Assembly (NCBI GenBank): GCA_949825065.1
Contig: OX463859.1
Span: forward strand, 6,982,217 to 7,046,216
Reading direction: 5' to 3'
Source of the DNA: Odontocerum albicorne
Taxonomy: Eukaryota; Arthropoda; Insecta; Trichoptera; Odontoceridae
DNA: 64,000 nucleotides
Shown here: positions 20,848 through 32,509 of the stretch, piece after piece
Layout: each line of letters begins with the position of its first letter
Position numbering within the stretch: position 1 is the stretch's first letter
The notes under the pieces: generated by a model
What the model was told of the DNA's origin: nothing
Seen by the model: the letters and a program-made list of their open reading frames with translations, nothing else
Databases searched by the model: none
Program-made: the position numbers and the translations under genes

Positions 20848-22075
20848 GAGTCGTCCATCTATAGTTCATCGGGCGAATGAATTAGAAGAGTGTTTAATCT
20901 TTAGTTTAATATGTGAACAAATTGGTAGTCATCTATCAACATGTGAATAAATGGGTAAAGTCGTTCATCGTGTGAATAAATTAGTCGAGTGTCTTGTCCA
21001 TAGTTTAGTATGTGAACAAATTATAAATCATCTATCAACATGTGAATAAATAAGCAAAGTCGTCCATCTATAGTTCATCGGGTGAATAAATTAGTCGAGT
21101 GTCTTGTCCATAATTTAGTATGTGAACAAATTAGGAGTCATCTATCAACATGTGAATAAATAGACAAAGTCGTCCATCTATAGTTCATCGGGTGAATAAA
21201 TTAGTCGAGTGTCTTGTCCATAGTTTAGTATGTGAACAAATTAGGAGTCATCTATCAACATGTGAATAAATAGACAAAATCGTCCATCTATAGTTCATAG
21301 TGTGAATAAATTAGTCGAGTGTCTTGTCCATAGTTTAGTATGTGAACAAATTAGGAGTCATCCATCAACATGTGAATAAATAGGCAAAGTCGTCCATCTA
21401 TAGTTCATCGTGTGACTGAATTAGTAGTGTTTTATCTATAGTTCAATATGTGAACAAATTAGTAGTCATCTATCAACATGTGAATAAAAAGGTAAAGCCG
21501 TACATCTATAGTTCATCGCGTTAATGAATTAGTATAGTGTTTATCCCTAGTTCAATATGTGAACAAATTAGGAGTCATCTATCAATATGTGAATAAATAG
21601 GCAAAGTCGTCCATATGTAGTTCGTCATGTGAATGAATTAGTAGAGTATTTTATCTATCTTTTAATATGTGAACAAATTAGTAGTCATCTATCAACATGT
21701 GAATAAATAGGCAAAGTCGTCCATCTATAGTTCATCGTGTGACTGAATTAGTAGTGTTTTATCTATAGTTCAATATATGAACAAATTCGTAGCCATCTAT
21801 CAACATGTGAATAAATAGGCCAAGTCGTTCATCTATAGTTTTATCTATAGTTCAATATGTGAATACATTAGTAGTCACCTATCAACAAGTGAATAAATAG
21901 GCAAAGTCGTCCATCTATAGTTCATCATGTTCACCATCTACATTTTATCACGTAAATTAATTAAAAGAGTCGTTCATCCACAATTCATCGTGGGAAAGAA
22001 TTAGTTGTTTCGTTCATCCACAGCTCATCATATCAATAAATAGTCTTTCCACAATTCATTATATAAAAGACTAAG
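20848..22075. repeat. 110-bp satellite-like array, about ten copies
   Basis: The phrase CGTCCATCTATAGTTCATCG recurs at 21061, 21171, 21281 and 21391, a 110-base period. Later copies drift slightly, with a next spacing of 108. Each unit contains three related submotifs of the form TGTGAA(T/C)AAATTAG, so it arose from a shorter ~36-bp repeat. The units at both edges are diverged and the most uniform ones lie in the middle (21060-21420). Confidence 0.93.
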
Positions 22076-22199
22076 TAGATTCATTCTTTCTTTCCAATTC
22101 AATTCAAAGGACAATTGTATCTTTAGAGAGCAAACCTCCTCAAGTAGAGTCAACATTCGAACCCACTATTATTATTTTAAAAAATCCCGTCTGGCAGCT

Positions 22200-22385
22200 A
22201 TAGCAGCGCCCAAGCGAACACTATATTTGTATGCAGTACGAAATTGAGGAATAATTGGTATGTGGCAATTTCTTCTAACCATTCTGAAAGATGTTCCTGA
22301 GACTTTAAGTGGAAAGTCTTTAAAAAAATCTGGGTTCTAGCGGGAATCGAGCTCGCGACCTCCGGGTCAGAAAGTTTTTGTAAAG
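22200..22385 (-). mobile_element. tRNA-derived SINE (copy 4)
   Basis: The minus strand contains GGAGGTCGCGAGCTCGATTC, CCGCTAGAACCCAGATTTTT and, further on, ACATCTTTCAGAATGGTTAG. This is the SINE order: B-box, AACCCAGATT link, LINE-like tail. Confidence 0.6.
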
Positions 22386-22504
22386 ACTTAATATAATGAT
22401 AGTGGTGATTTATAAAGCTTTATGAAGGCTTAAAAAGCTTTCTAAAGACTTTAATGCCACTTATCGTCCAACACTACAATACAACTCCATTCCATTTTAA
22501 GAAT

Positions 22505-22710
22505 CTTTTTCTTTTCTTTTTTTCAATCCTGAAGATTGGTTAACAGCAAAGCCCTGCATCTCCTCCTCCACTCCTCTGGGTCTTCAGCGATCCTCTTGAG
22601 CTCTGTATAGGAGGTGTAGTCCATATTGTGGCATATTTGCTCCAGATACTCCTGGCGAGGACACCCAATGCCAATCGATCCCTCAATCATTCCCTCCATT
22701 ACATGATTTT
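22505..22710 (-). pseudogene. RTE-type LINE C-terminal remnant
   Basis: A minus-strand frame reads MEGMIEGSIGIGCPRQEYLE, then QICHNMDYTSYTELKRIAED and PEEWRRRCRALL. This matches the very end of RTE proteins (GRGRPRQ.YL.Q, SY.ELKR.A.DREEWR). Only the last ~60 codons remain. Confidence 0.7.
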
Positions 22711-23024
22711 AAGAATATTTGACAATAAATTACTTGGTTATTACACAAATTACATCAATCTACGCTACACATGTTTCTACCTCCTATCCTGAGGCTCTCT
22801 TCAGGCAGAATGATTCCGCTTAAAGAGTATGTATGGTATATTAAAGAAAATATTTCAATATTAATTTACCTTATTAAATTATTTGTTAAAATTCAATAAT
22901 ATTAATAAAGAGGAAAAATCTTTAAGAGGTTTTCAAACTTTTGCATTATGTGGTTATTTTGTTTTTGCTTATGATTTTGTATGTTTCTAAATTCATTGTT
23001 ATATATAATTATGAAAAAAAAAAT

Positions 23025-23200
23025 TGTTATTATTATTATTATTATTATTAATACACATGACAAGAAATATACACAATTTGAGAAAAACAACAGATAATTT
23101 GATTTGGACATACAATTTTAATGGATCTGGGTTTGTTGCCTTTCATTTGTCGCATCCCCAGTAAACTAGGCTTTTGCCTGTATCTCACTGATATTAGATA
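23025..23200 (-). repeat. Dispersed retroposon-like repeat (copy 3) with (AAT)n tail
   Basis: Read on the minus strand it has CCTAGTTTACTGGGGATGCG, AAAGGCAACAAACCCAGATC and a tail of AATAATAATAAT. It is short and 5'-truncated relative to the 12290 copy. Confidence 0.7.
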
Positions 23201-23721
23201 GACAACTCTTATAAGCAGAGGTTATCATAATAAACCGGGATAACTTCGCCTTTAGAGAGCCTTAGGATGGAAGGTAGAAACACGTGTTGCAAAAATTAAC
23301 GTAATTAGTGGAATAACAAAATAGTTCATTGTTGAATATTCTAAAATGGAGTTCCACAACGTTAAAGTCGAAATCTTTGTTGAATTAACTCAATTCCATT
23401 TAAAAGAACCGACCACCGCAAATGAACAATCAAAGGCTTGGATGTACACTTGATTTCAATTTCAACACAAATTATTGAAATTAAGTATTTCTAAGAAAGA
23501 CTATTGGAATCGAATAAATCTTTTGGCTGCTTCAGTTATTCAGGCGTGATAAGGAATCAGAATTTATTTCCTCTTAACAAGATCAGAAGGATGCCAAACT
23601 GGCAATACAGACAGTCTGAGGGTTAATTAAAATTCGATGTAAATCAAAATTAGGGTTGTCGACTTTCAAACCAGCGTCGTTTATATTTTTATTTCTTGTT
23701 TATTGTGAAGAGAAGAGAATG
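23201..23721. other. No gene recognised
   Basis: No repeat or coding assignment is supported. Confidence 0.35.
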
Positions 23722-24330
23722 TTATAAATAGACGCCAAATCCACATACTATCTATACTGTATAATATTCTTGACTGTCCCGCCGCCCCCTCTTATCTCGC
23801 CGAAAATTTTCAGCGTCTTTCCAATCATGGATTAGCGCTACGCTCAAACAGAGATTGTCTATTGGCCTTTCCAGTTCACCGCTCCTCTTTTTTTACGCCG
23901 TCCTTTACTGTCCATGCAGTGAAACTCTGGAAGCAGTTACAAGCCAATATAAGACTCGCTCCGTCCTTAGCATGCTTTAAGAAGCGACTGAAAAATTCTT
24001 AATTTCTAGTCAGTAAAATAACATGTTTCATTCCTGATTTTTCTTTACCTTTACTCTCCACCATCCATTCCTTTCCTTTTGATTGATGATATCTCACTTT
24101 ATATGAAAAATAATGTTCGGGTGATTGTCCGTCTTTGTGGGGTTCGTGGGTATATGCTCACGTATGTGTTTATGGATTTCGTGAAGATGAATAGTCATTT
24201 GAATGATTTATGTGACCACGTAACTTGCTTATTTTACTTTTGTCTGGATGCTTGGAAGAGATAGCCGCCTGACAATAAGCCCGCCAGATTGTATTTGCAA
24301 TAAAAGTGTTAAATAAATCAATAAATGAGA
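23722..24330 (+). mobile_element. Jockey/CR1-like LINE 3' end (copy 3)
   Basis: It covers the last part of the reverse transcriptase protein (CPAAPSYLAENFQRLSNHG, then TVHAVKLWKQLQ), the 3' region and the tail AAAGTGTTAAATAAATCAAT. The longer 3' subtype is present, with the small open frame at 24079-24264 that recurs in four other copies. Confidence 0.8.
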
Positions 24331-24692
24331 GATACGTTTTTTTTTAAATTTTTGTATCATTTGATGGCAGCGCTAATTTATTGCTGAGTTAGAACAGGCA
24401 ATATTGCAAATGGTGAGTTGCACTAGAGAAGAAAGACTGACTGGTCAACATCGAATCTAGGTCCCAAAAAAGTTATGAAAGTATACAAATGCGGTAAAAA
24501 TGACGCGTTGTATAGAATGCGTGAAAACCTACGTTTTCTAGTTTATAAGCACCTGTCTTCCAAGCGGGTTGAATCTTGTATTTTTGTTAAATATATATTT
24601 CTTTAAATATCGGCGTATGATTATTATATATTACCTGTAAACTTTTATGGATGCATTTTTTATGTCAATATTACAGTTTTCACATAATTGTT

Positions 24693-24923
24693 CAGTACCC
24701 GGCGGTAAGTAAAGACTGTCGATCATAATCGGCTAACTTCGGCTTTGTAGAGCATCGTCTCTATCGCACGATGCGCTAACAGTCCAGTTGACAACGACTG
24801 GCAAATCGCGACGGAACACGTGTATGAATGACAGAGACGACATTCTACAAAGTCGAAGTTAGCCGATTATGGCCGACAGTCTCTTTCTTAAGCCCGATGT
24901 GTATTACTTACCGATGGGCACTG
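24693..24923. mobile_element. Foldback miniature element
   Basis: The 231-bp element starts CAGTACCCGGCGGTAAGTAA and ends in the complement of CAGTGCCCATCGGTAAGTAA. The inverted arms extend inward through TAATCGGCTAACTTCG and CTTTGTAGA, giving about 70 bp per side. The spacer is GC-richer and holds TCGCACGATGCG. CAGTG-like ends resemble hAT elements, but I see no clear 8-bp duplication, so the superfamily is left open. Confidence 0.7.
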
Positions 24924-25421
24924 TAAAACTGTATTTATAAAAAAATAATAATTTCAAAATAGAGTCTTCATTCTCTTAACATGCTCAGTGCCCAGTTTTT
25001 TTAAAACTTACTATCTTATGTGGCGACGTGCCAAAATTATGTAGGGATCCTTTTACTGCGTTTTTATTGCAAAATATTTGCAAACTTTATCTTGAGAATT
25101 GAGAACAGTTATCTAAACTTGGCTAAATACTTTGATATTTGATGTTAATAATAATAATAGAGAACCATTTATATCAAGCCATTTAGATAACAGACTTTTA
25201 TTGGCAGATTAAATAAATTTCAGAAAAAAAGTAGTAATGTGTTGGCTGCGGTGATTCATTAGATAAGAAATTTCTCTGCATCTGGTTATATAATATTTAA
25301 AAACCTATTTGGTAGGAAAAGCGAACTATGAATAAACCTTTGTAGATGGGCCAATATTTAGTAGTTACACATTTGACTTTTGGTGAAGTGTAATTTATGT
25401 ATGAAGTGTTTACACGAGTAT
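24924..25421. other. No gene recognised
   Basis: AT-rich sequence without supported features. Confidence 0.4.
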
Positions 25422-26225
25422 ACGAGGGTGGATCAAATATAAACGAAACTTTTGTTAAAGAGTGCGTAATTTTAAACAGAGCGCGCGGCTGCCTCGAGGA
25501 GTGTTGGGTGGGAATATAAGGAGTAGAAAGAGCGGTCGGCCAGCCTCGGCACATTCCATCATTAGTATGGCACACGATGTCTGAGAAAGAGGTGCACCCG
25601 TCGATTGCGCAACGCATAATTATCATACTTCTCGCTCGTCAGGACGTAAAACCGGCCAAAATTATGCGAAGATTGACGGTACAGTTTGGGGATCAAACAT
25701 TGTTAAAGCCTCGTATGTTTGCCTCGCATAAAGATTTCATGAAAAACCGTGAAGGTGTAAACAACGAGAGCTGTGATCGTCACCCACGGACGAACATTAC
25801 CGAATAGAACATTAACGCTATTCGTGATCTTCTGAAACGCGATCGATGGTTTCCGAAATCTATTCTAAGATAGGAATAAGTTATGGGAGCACTCAATCCA
25901 TAATCACAAAGGACCTAGGATTCCGTGAAGTGTCTGCTCGATAAGTCACACGTCTTTTAACTGTAGAACAACAGATGGCATATTTGCATGTGTGTGAAAG
26001 GTTCTTGGCGCGGTTTGCACAAGAAAGGAACGCATTTTTGAGTCGCATCGTTATTTGCAATGAAACTTGGGTACACCATTACACGACCGAGCTGAAACAA
26101 GCCAGCGTGGAGTAGAGAAAGAGAAATGAGGCTGCCCCTGTTAAAGCCAAGACTTGGCTGTCAGCTGGTAAGGTGCTTGCGACCGTTTTTTGCACGATTG
26201 TTGCACTAGCGACAATCGTGCAAAG
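25422..26225 (+). pseudogene. mariner-type transposase, 3'-truncated, catalytic Asp lost
   Basis: The 5' terminal repeat begins ACGAGGGTGGATCAAATATA. The coding start at ATG 25577 gives MSEKEVHPSIAQRIIIILLA, the DNA-binding domain, to a stop at 25805. The reading resumes in pieces as NINAIRDLLKRDRWF, then ISYGSTQSIITKDLGFREVS and VCERFLARFAQERNAF. The first catalytic block reads RIVICNETWVHHY, with Asn where family members have Asp. The reading ends near LSAGKVLATVF, before the second and third catalytic Asp, and no 3' terminal repeat follows. At least two stops and one frameshift break it. It abuts a reversed TTAA miniature. Confidence 0.8.
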
Positions 26226-26227
26226 TT

Positions 26228-26710
26228 AAACTTGCTTATCGCACTTGAGTAAAGTTAAATTTGCTTATCGATGCAACATCAAAAACGTGAAAAAAACATC
26301 GGCCGACGTTCACAAAACGGGCGAATCGACCACCTCAAATAGATGTCCGAAAGCGAGGGAAGCGAGCGAACTAAGATTACATTTCTTGCATTCCCATATA
26401 CCGAAGCAGAGTGAGAGTGAGACGTGAATAGCGTCGCTTCCTCACCCATAGCGGTTTTTTAGAACGAATATACCTACGTCCCACACTGGCACATGTTTGA
26501 TTGTATTGGTGAATTTGTTCCCGATTTTCACAAAATATCTCTGATGTGGCCGATAAGTGCTAATTATTATTAATATTATTTTTTCATTCAATGCGTAAAT
26601 GTATAACGGAGGAATTCCTAAAATCTGAACCCAGTATTTAATATATTTACAGAGATATCAAAGTTATTAGGAGCAATGTGTACCAGTTACTCATAACAGG
26701 ATAGGAAGGG
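26228..26710 (-). mobile_element. piggyBac-type miniature, partial (copy C)
   Basis: On the minus strand it starts with CCCTTCCTATCCTGTTATGA after TTAA (26711-26714). It runs through the GTGGGACGTAGGTATATTCG-like and GAGGAAGCGACGCTATTCAC blocks to the GTCGGCCGATG block. It covers the equivalent of positions 962-1410 of copy A, so its other end is missing. The mariner fragment at 25422-26225 lies directly beyond the missing end. Confidence 0.75.
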
Positions 26711-26713
26711 TTA

Positions 26714-26930
26714 AACACTGGTTATTTCACTTTATGTAACGGTATAACCCTACCGGTACAAGATTTTTACCTCACAATCACAGGAGCACAAACAATACTT
26801 CATTTTGTTTTTGTTCCCCTCATGATTAGATGAAAACCTTGAAACCGGTAGGGTTATACCGTTACGAAAGTGGAATAAACATTGTTTGATAAAACAAATT
26901 ACAAATAATATACAATACACTGTTAACCCA
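26714..26930. mobile_element. Penelope-like terminal blocks, inverted pair
   Basis: A minus copy (26714-26800) and a plus copy (26805-26925) meet head to head around CAATACTTCATTTTG. Both hold the ACCGGTAGGGTTATACCGTT core or its complement. The minus copy has lost part of the TTTCAAGG segment. Confidence 0.7.
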
Positions 26931-27899
26931 ATGAAATACTGTGCACAGCTTTAAAAATACCAAAGTTTAAAAAAACCCAAACAGAGAAGAATAAATCATA
27001 TATTATAGCTACAGAAGCACCCGAGCGTATAACGTATGTTGCAGTGGCAATCTGATTATATATGAATATCTTGGCAATTCTAGTTTCATTCTATGAATGC
27101 TTTCGTCATGAGACCTTTTATGTACATGTATGCACAAATAATCTTCAACAGTTATTTCATAAAAAAAATACACCGATCTAAAAACTCTATATGTTCGCAG
27201 TATATTGGATAAAAAAAATTCTGAAAGCAAATTTGTATTGCTATATTGAGAGTTTAAAATGGTTTATACAATGTCCATATTGATTTCCTAAACTGTGCTG
27301 CTAAGTTGTTAATGAGTTGCTAGAATGACAATCTCCATGAGAGGTCTCGTGTTCATTTCCAAATGTTGCCCAAAAAAAAAATAATAAATAGGGTTCCCGG
27401 TTACTAAAATAAATCTGTTTTCTAATCGTGGGTTGCCACCCTTATCAAAACTCTTCAAATTATCTTATGACAAATTTGAGGGAAACCTTCAAGAAGGTTT
27501 CGAAAATTCAGAAGGTAAAGACGAAGAAAATAGGTTTCCCTCAGAAAACTTTTCCAAAAACGTTTTTGAAACTTGGCAAAACTAAGTTGTGTGGACGGGA
27601 ATTTCTATTTTCGATGGATATAAACTTAGTTTAAGAATTCATCAAAGGTATTGGCTTTAACTTTCTAGTAATCTATATTTTAACTATGTCTGCAGTAGAT
27701 CAAAACCCTTTCACCTTAGAATATTTTAATCTTGCCATCATAACTTTGGATTTGATCTGTCAAAACCATGTGCTTGCTGAAGTGCAATAACTTTCACAAT
27801 ATAAATCAATAAAAACCGAGGCATTTTATATCCGCAGGATTGCTTATAATTATATTTAATCACGAAGGAATGCCTGTTGTATTATAATTATTCAAGCTA
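26931..27899. other. No gene recognised
   Basis: Only short chance frames; no repeat family assigned. Confidence 0.4.
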
Positions 27900-28560
27900 T
27901 ACATCCATACCATCACTTCATTCCTTTGTCTGAGTAGGCAGATATGACAAAGTGCCAGACTTTTCCATCTCAACACACATCTTTTGCCTCTTCTATATCC
28001 TTCCACCTCTCATATAACTCCTACGATTTATCTACGTTTTCTTCATTAAAAATATTCACTTGATCAAACTATACTTTCCATTGCCTTCCTCTGTCACGTC
28101 TCTGATTTCCATTTGCATTTTATAATTATTTTGTTAGTTTTTCCTATCATTCCTTCCACATGCCCAAACCATCTTAGAGTGCTTTTCTTACCCAGCACAT
28201 CAGCCTTAAGTTTACATTTTCCCCTTATCACTTCATTCCGTGTTCCGTAATACATTGCCACCCTTTTATATTCTTCTCTGTGCACGTATTTTTTTAATGT
28301 TTATTTGCCTTCTATCAATCAAGCTATATTTTGCGTGCAGCTCCGTCATGGATTTTAAAGTGATTCAACATCTCCATACATTTGTGGTATAACTTTAAAA
28401 GAAGCCAGTTTAAATTATTGACCCTAAATAAGCGAACGTTTTATGAAACATCGTTTAGTTTCAATACCCTCTCTTTCTGTCTTCACGTATACTATACATT
28501 GCCTTCTCTTTGATGTCTGTTAATTTTCATTTTACGCCGCTGTGGATTAGGAGTCTGTCT
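27900..28560 (-). pseudogene. RTE-type LINE remnant
   Basis: A minus-strand frame at 28285-28094 ends in KSTLRWFGHVEGMIGK, matching the LRWFGHVERM motif of RTE C-termini. The 3' part at 27910-27950 resembles other RTE tails (a TGTCTGAGTAGGCAGATATG-like segment). Everything else is eroded. Confidence 0.6.
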
Positions 28561-30179
28561 TAAATATTCATGAATCCCATAATGTAAACTCCAAGATCGG
28601 CGAGTTATTTGTTAGGCAAGATCTTTTATTTTGAATTACCTTCCTAAGTTTATATTTTACTCTTTTGCAAGAGCGCTTTTGAAACAGAAGGAGGAGTCAA
28701 TTTCGGTTGTGGTATCACAATATGTATACACCACATCCTCTCAAAGGGTATGTTAATGAAAAATTAGATGAAATTTTGAAATATTTTTCCCTCTAACCCC
28801 AGTGTGAATAAAAACTTTGATGGTTTTTTATAATTTTTTTTCAAAGTCAAAGTGCTGGTATTTTCAGTTGAAATGTTTAAATATTCTTCGAACTCGTTTT
28901 CAGACGTGAGTTTTAAGGTTGTTCTGGAAAAATGGAGGTTTTAATATTATATAACTTTATACGTTTTTTGCTAAGAAATATTATTTTATTTGTTTTTGTT
29001 TAACATTTGCTTTATTTATTTATTGAGTCAGGCATTCAATTTATATTATTCATCATCATCCTGTCGTGTAGTTCATGACTGAGCATCGTTTCTCTTTGTC
29101 TTTGACGATTTATTTCCACCCATTTATGCACTCCGTGCTTTGAAGGGTAGTTTTTAAGGGTAATCAGCACTGATTTTTCGAAGACAACCCATCGTGCTTC
29201 AAGATACTGAATGACCTCAGATTAATAAATTTACAATTTAAAAACTAGTTATGCTACAAAAAAATGCCTCATCCACCTTACTCATTCAATTTATCGTCAT
29301 CCGATTTTCATATTTCCAAGCACCTCGATAAATATTTACGGCAGAAAAAAACCATTAACAGTGACGAAGTAGAAAAACGTCTTTAAAGAATTATTATATT
29401 CTAAACTATCTGAGATTTATTCTATAGACATGAATAAGCTATAGACATAAATACAATCTCAACTTTCAGATTTCATAATAACTTTATCCTAAATACAAAA
29501 TCTGATAAGAAAATGTTCATACGATTCAAAGAGAGGAACAAGGGAGTAATTTTACAAGGGTAGCAGATAAACACAATGAAAAGAAAAATCATGGTCGTTA
29601 AGAGAGTAAATAAATTGCCCACAAAAAGATCACAGCATGGGTTCGTAACTGTTTATGGTGTCGTTTGTCTTAGTAAATTTACTACACACAAATGTGAGAT
29701 AAAATCAAAAAGCAGAAGGCAAATTGTTATGGTAAATACAGCAATTTGTATCTCAATTTGGAAAATCAGAATCGTCATAAAAACCACCAAAAGATGTATA
29801 GTGAGGAATCTCGACTTCTCTTTATTCCTTAAAGAACATGAGTAGTGGGCATTGAGAACAAGTGAAAGGAAGGTAATCGATGGAATTGAGATATTATGCT
29901 GGAGGCAGTTGTTGAACATCCACTGAACAGCAATGCATATCTTTCATCTTGTAGAAACTCGACATCTGTATCAATCTCTCCTCTGCGTGTATGAGATGAT
30001 GAATTCAGTTTTTTCGGCATGTTTTTTTTATTTAAAAAAATAATCTATAATAGAAACATTTGCCAAATGCCATATCTATATACATGTTTACTTTTTAATA
30101 ACTTGTCTGATTTATAAATAATAACTATGAACAAAATTTTAATTTCCTACATTTAATTTTTATTTTTATATTTAATTTA
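28561..30179. other. No gene recognised
   Basis: Several frames of 60-90 codons on both strands lack motifs and overlap each other. The stretch at 29050-29230 may be an old LINE piece but cannot be assigned. Confidence 0.35.
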
Positions 30180-30470
30180 TTTAAAAAAGTTAACACCTAC
30201 GTACTAACTTTAAACTAGATAACAATTCTTACAACTAATTATTTTATTACTAATTATTTAACACATATGGTACATGCCCACTCGTTCAGGCTACTTGCAT
30301 TTCACATTCACTCAGACCTTGGTCCCTCCCTGAAAACGACCAGAAATATATTAAAGAGGCCTTACGTGAAAACTAGACAGGAATCCTTTCGAACCTGCAG
30401 CCCCTGGGCCAAGAGACAAGCATCTTACCAACAAGACCACGAAGGTTGTCTTTATTACCTCTGAGCAAAA
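30180..30470 (-). mobile_element. tRNA-derived SINE plus its 3' flanking repeat
   Basis: The minus strand starts with TCGTGGTCTTGTTGGTAAGA, an A-box-like head. GGGGCTGCAGGTTCGAAAGG follows as the B-box side, and then GTTTTCACGTAAGGCC, which also occurs in the SINE at 62640. The 3' portion (30180-30330) is the dispersed block also found at 17570. Confidence 0.6.
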
Positions 30471-30939
30471 GGAGAATACTGAATGATTGACTTTTTTTTA
30501 AATCAAATCTCGGTTAAATTGTCCAGAATTGTTCTGTAATTTTCAACAAATTCCCAAATATGTGTATAAAAAGAATGGATCTTTTCAAAAATCAATTTGC
30601 TGAGATTGACGATTTATCCATAGACTGTTGAAAGAAAACTTATTACAGAATTTATGAAATGTTAAATGTGTTCTGTACTATTCTTTCCGCATAAATGTCA
30701 AGAGTGACACTCTGTGTGGTGAGGTGTGGACAGCCCGACTCGAGACGGTCCCTTGTCATATAATCAATGGAGTACATTGTTAATGTACTCCACATTGTTA
30801 TTTTTTTTATATTTTCGAAATAATTTTGACTTATGTACATAATTACTTATTTAGTATTATTTTATTACGTTCGTGTGTTTTTATTTAATAGTTTTGTTTC
30901 ATAATTTTTCTTTGTGATGAAGTACTAATTCCATTTTTA

Positions 30940-31790
30940 ATATTATTCCATGGTACATTTCTTTTTGTAAGGCACATTGTACTACAAATATATTTGGAAA
31001 ATAAATTGTATCGTTGTTCTCGTTGTAAGGTACATTGTACTAAAAATATGGTTTTAACGTAAATTGTACCGTTGTTCTCGCTGTGAGGTACATTGTACTA
31101 TAAATTGTGAGGTATATTGTACCATTGTTCTCGTTGTAAGGTACATTGTACTTCAAATATGACAGTAAAGGTAAGTGTACCGTTATTGTCATTGTAGGGT
31201 ACATTGTACTACCGAACAATTACACTAGACTGCGCCGGCAAGAACTGTTCTCAATAACATACGCAAGAATGGATCTTCCAGCCGCTATGCCTGTTGGAAG
31301 GGCCTTAACTCTTCTGAACGGGACTGCTTCGGATATTGACATATTTCATATCATATTATCAAAAGCAAAAGTAAATTTTATTCTAAGATTAAGCGCATTA
31401 GAAAGTACTCATCAACGTATTTAAGTGACTTTGAATATATGTGTATGTTAGTATGTTAGTATGTATATATTATATGTTATTACATTATATGTTATACATT
31501 ATTTTGTACAATTTTTTTTATTCTATACAATTTTTCTTTCTTTTTAATGCTAGCATTTCTTATATTTCTCGAGGTAATTGGGCTAAGCCTGTTTTGAGAA
31601 AATAATAAATATAACGTTGTAAGGTACATTGTATCGTTGTTCTCGTTTTAAGGTGCATTGTACTACAAATATGATTGTGAGTTACATGGCATCGTTTTTA
31701 TCGTTATAAGGTAACATACATTGTACTATACATATATGGTTGTAAGGTACACTGTACTACAAATGTGGATGTAAGGTACATGGTACCATT
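30940..31790. repeat. Minisatellite built on palindromic GTACATTGTAC cores
   Basis: A unit of roughly 60 bases recurs many times in degenerate form: GTTGTTCTCGTTGTAAGG, then TACATTGTACTACAAATATG. The core GTACANTGTAC is itself nearly palindromic. The array is split by a non-repeat insertion at about 31207-31612 and then resumes with ACGTTGTAAGGTACATTGTA. Confidence 0.8.
31207..31612 (+). mobile_element. Unassigned LINE-like 3' fragment inserted in the minisatellite
   Basis: It breaks the GTACATTGTAC array. A frame from about 31215 to 31424 reads RLRRQELFSITYARMDLPAA, then MPVGRALTLLNGTASDIDIF, and stops. The sequence then turns non-coding and ends in AATAATAAATATAA. A coding tail followed by a short A/T-rich end looks like a 5'-truncated LINE, but I do not recognise the family. 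Confidence 0.45.
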
Positions 31791-32509
31791 GATGAAAAAT
31801 AAATAAACAAACTCTTGTGTGATATTTTACCTCAAAATAACACTGTTTAAGTCATTAATTTATTATTATTAACATATTAACCAGAGTTTGTCGTTGAAAT
31901 GTTTATTTGAATCATATCAGACAAAAATCTTTATCATTGACAGTGTGGGTTTTGTTATTTGGTATGTCAATTCTTCGGAATTTCTCTTTCACACCATCTG
32001 TCCGTTTTATCAGTATTTCTAAGAAATACAACCCTGTAAAATTGATTCCGAGAAATCGATAAGAATATTTTGGAATTTATAGACTAGATAAAGCGTAGAA
32101 TTAATGTTTTTCGAGCACTTTCCCATTTAAAGATTTCCTTTTCAGGATGAAATTCTGTTTTCCCATTTCTTGGAAATGATTATTAATATTCTACCAATTT
32201 TAATATTTACTAAATTCAAGTGCTTCGCCGTTTTGAAATTTTTAATATTTCAATATCACTTATCTCTGTTTTTTTTTTAAAACATGATTCCATATTAATT
32301 TCACAAGAGATTTTGAAATAATATGGAGTAAAATGCAACTAACTTGATCGATCGCGTTCCTGTAATAAGAAAATATGACAGATCAGAGTCAGTGAGAAGA
32401 TTATTGAATTGTGTTGTTATAAAATATGTAAAACAAGGACGTGTGATGTCTCCATGGTTGCTAAATATTTGAAGTGATTCCTATGTAAACGTGATGAAGA
32501 GTGAAACAA
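31791..32509. other. No gene recognised
   Basis: AT-rich sequence with no supported features. Confidence 0.4.

Noticed and set aside
20848..22075. CRISPR array
   Set aside because: The 110-bp units are contiguous and diverged without unique spacers, and the genome is eukaryotic.
29576..29919. Overlapping plus (89 codons) and minus (88 codons) ORFs
   Set aside because: They are antisense to each other, have no motif, and match no repeat or family I know.
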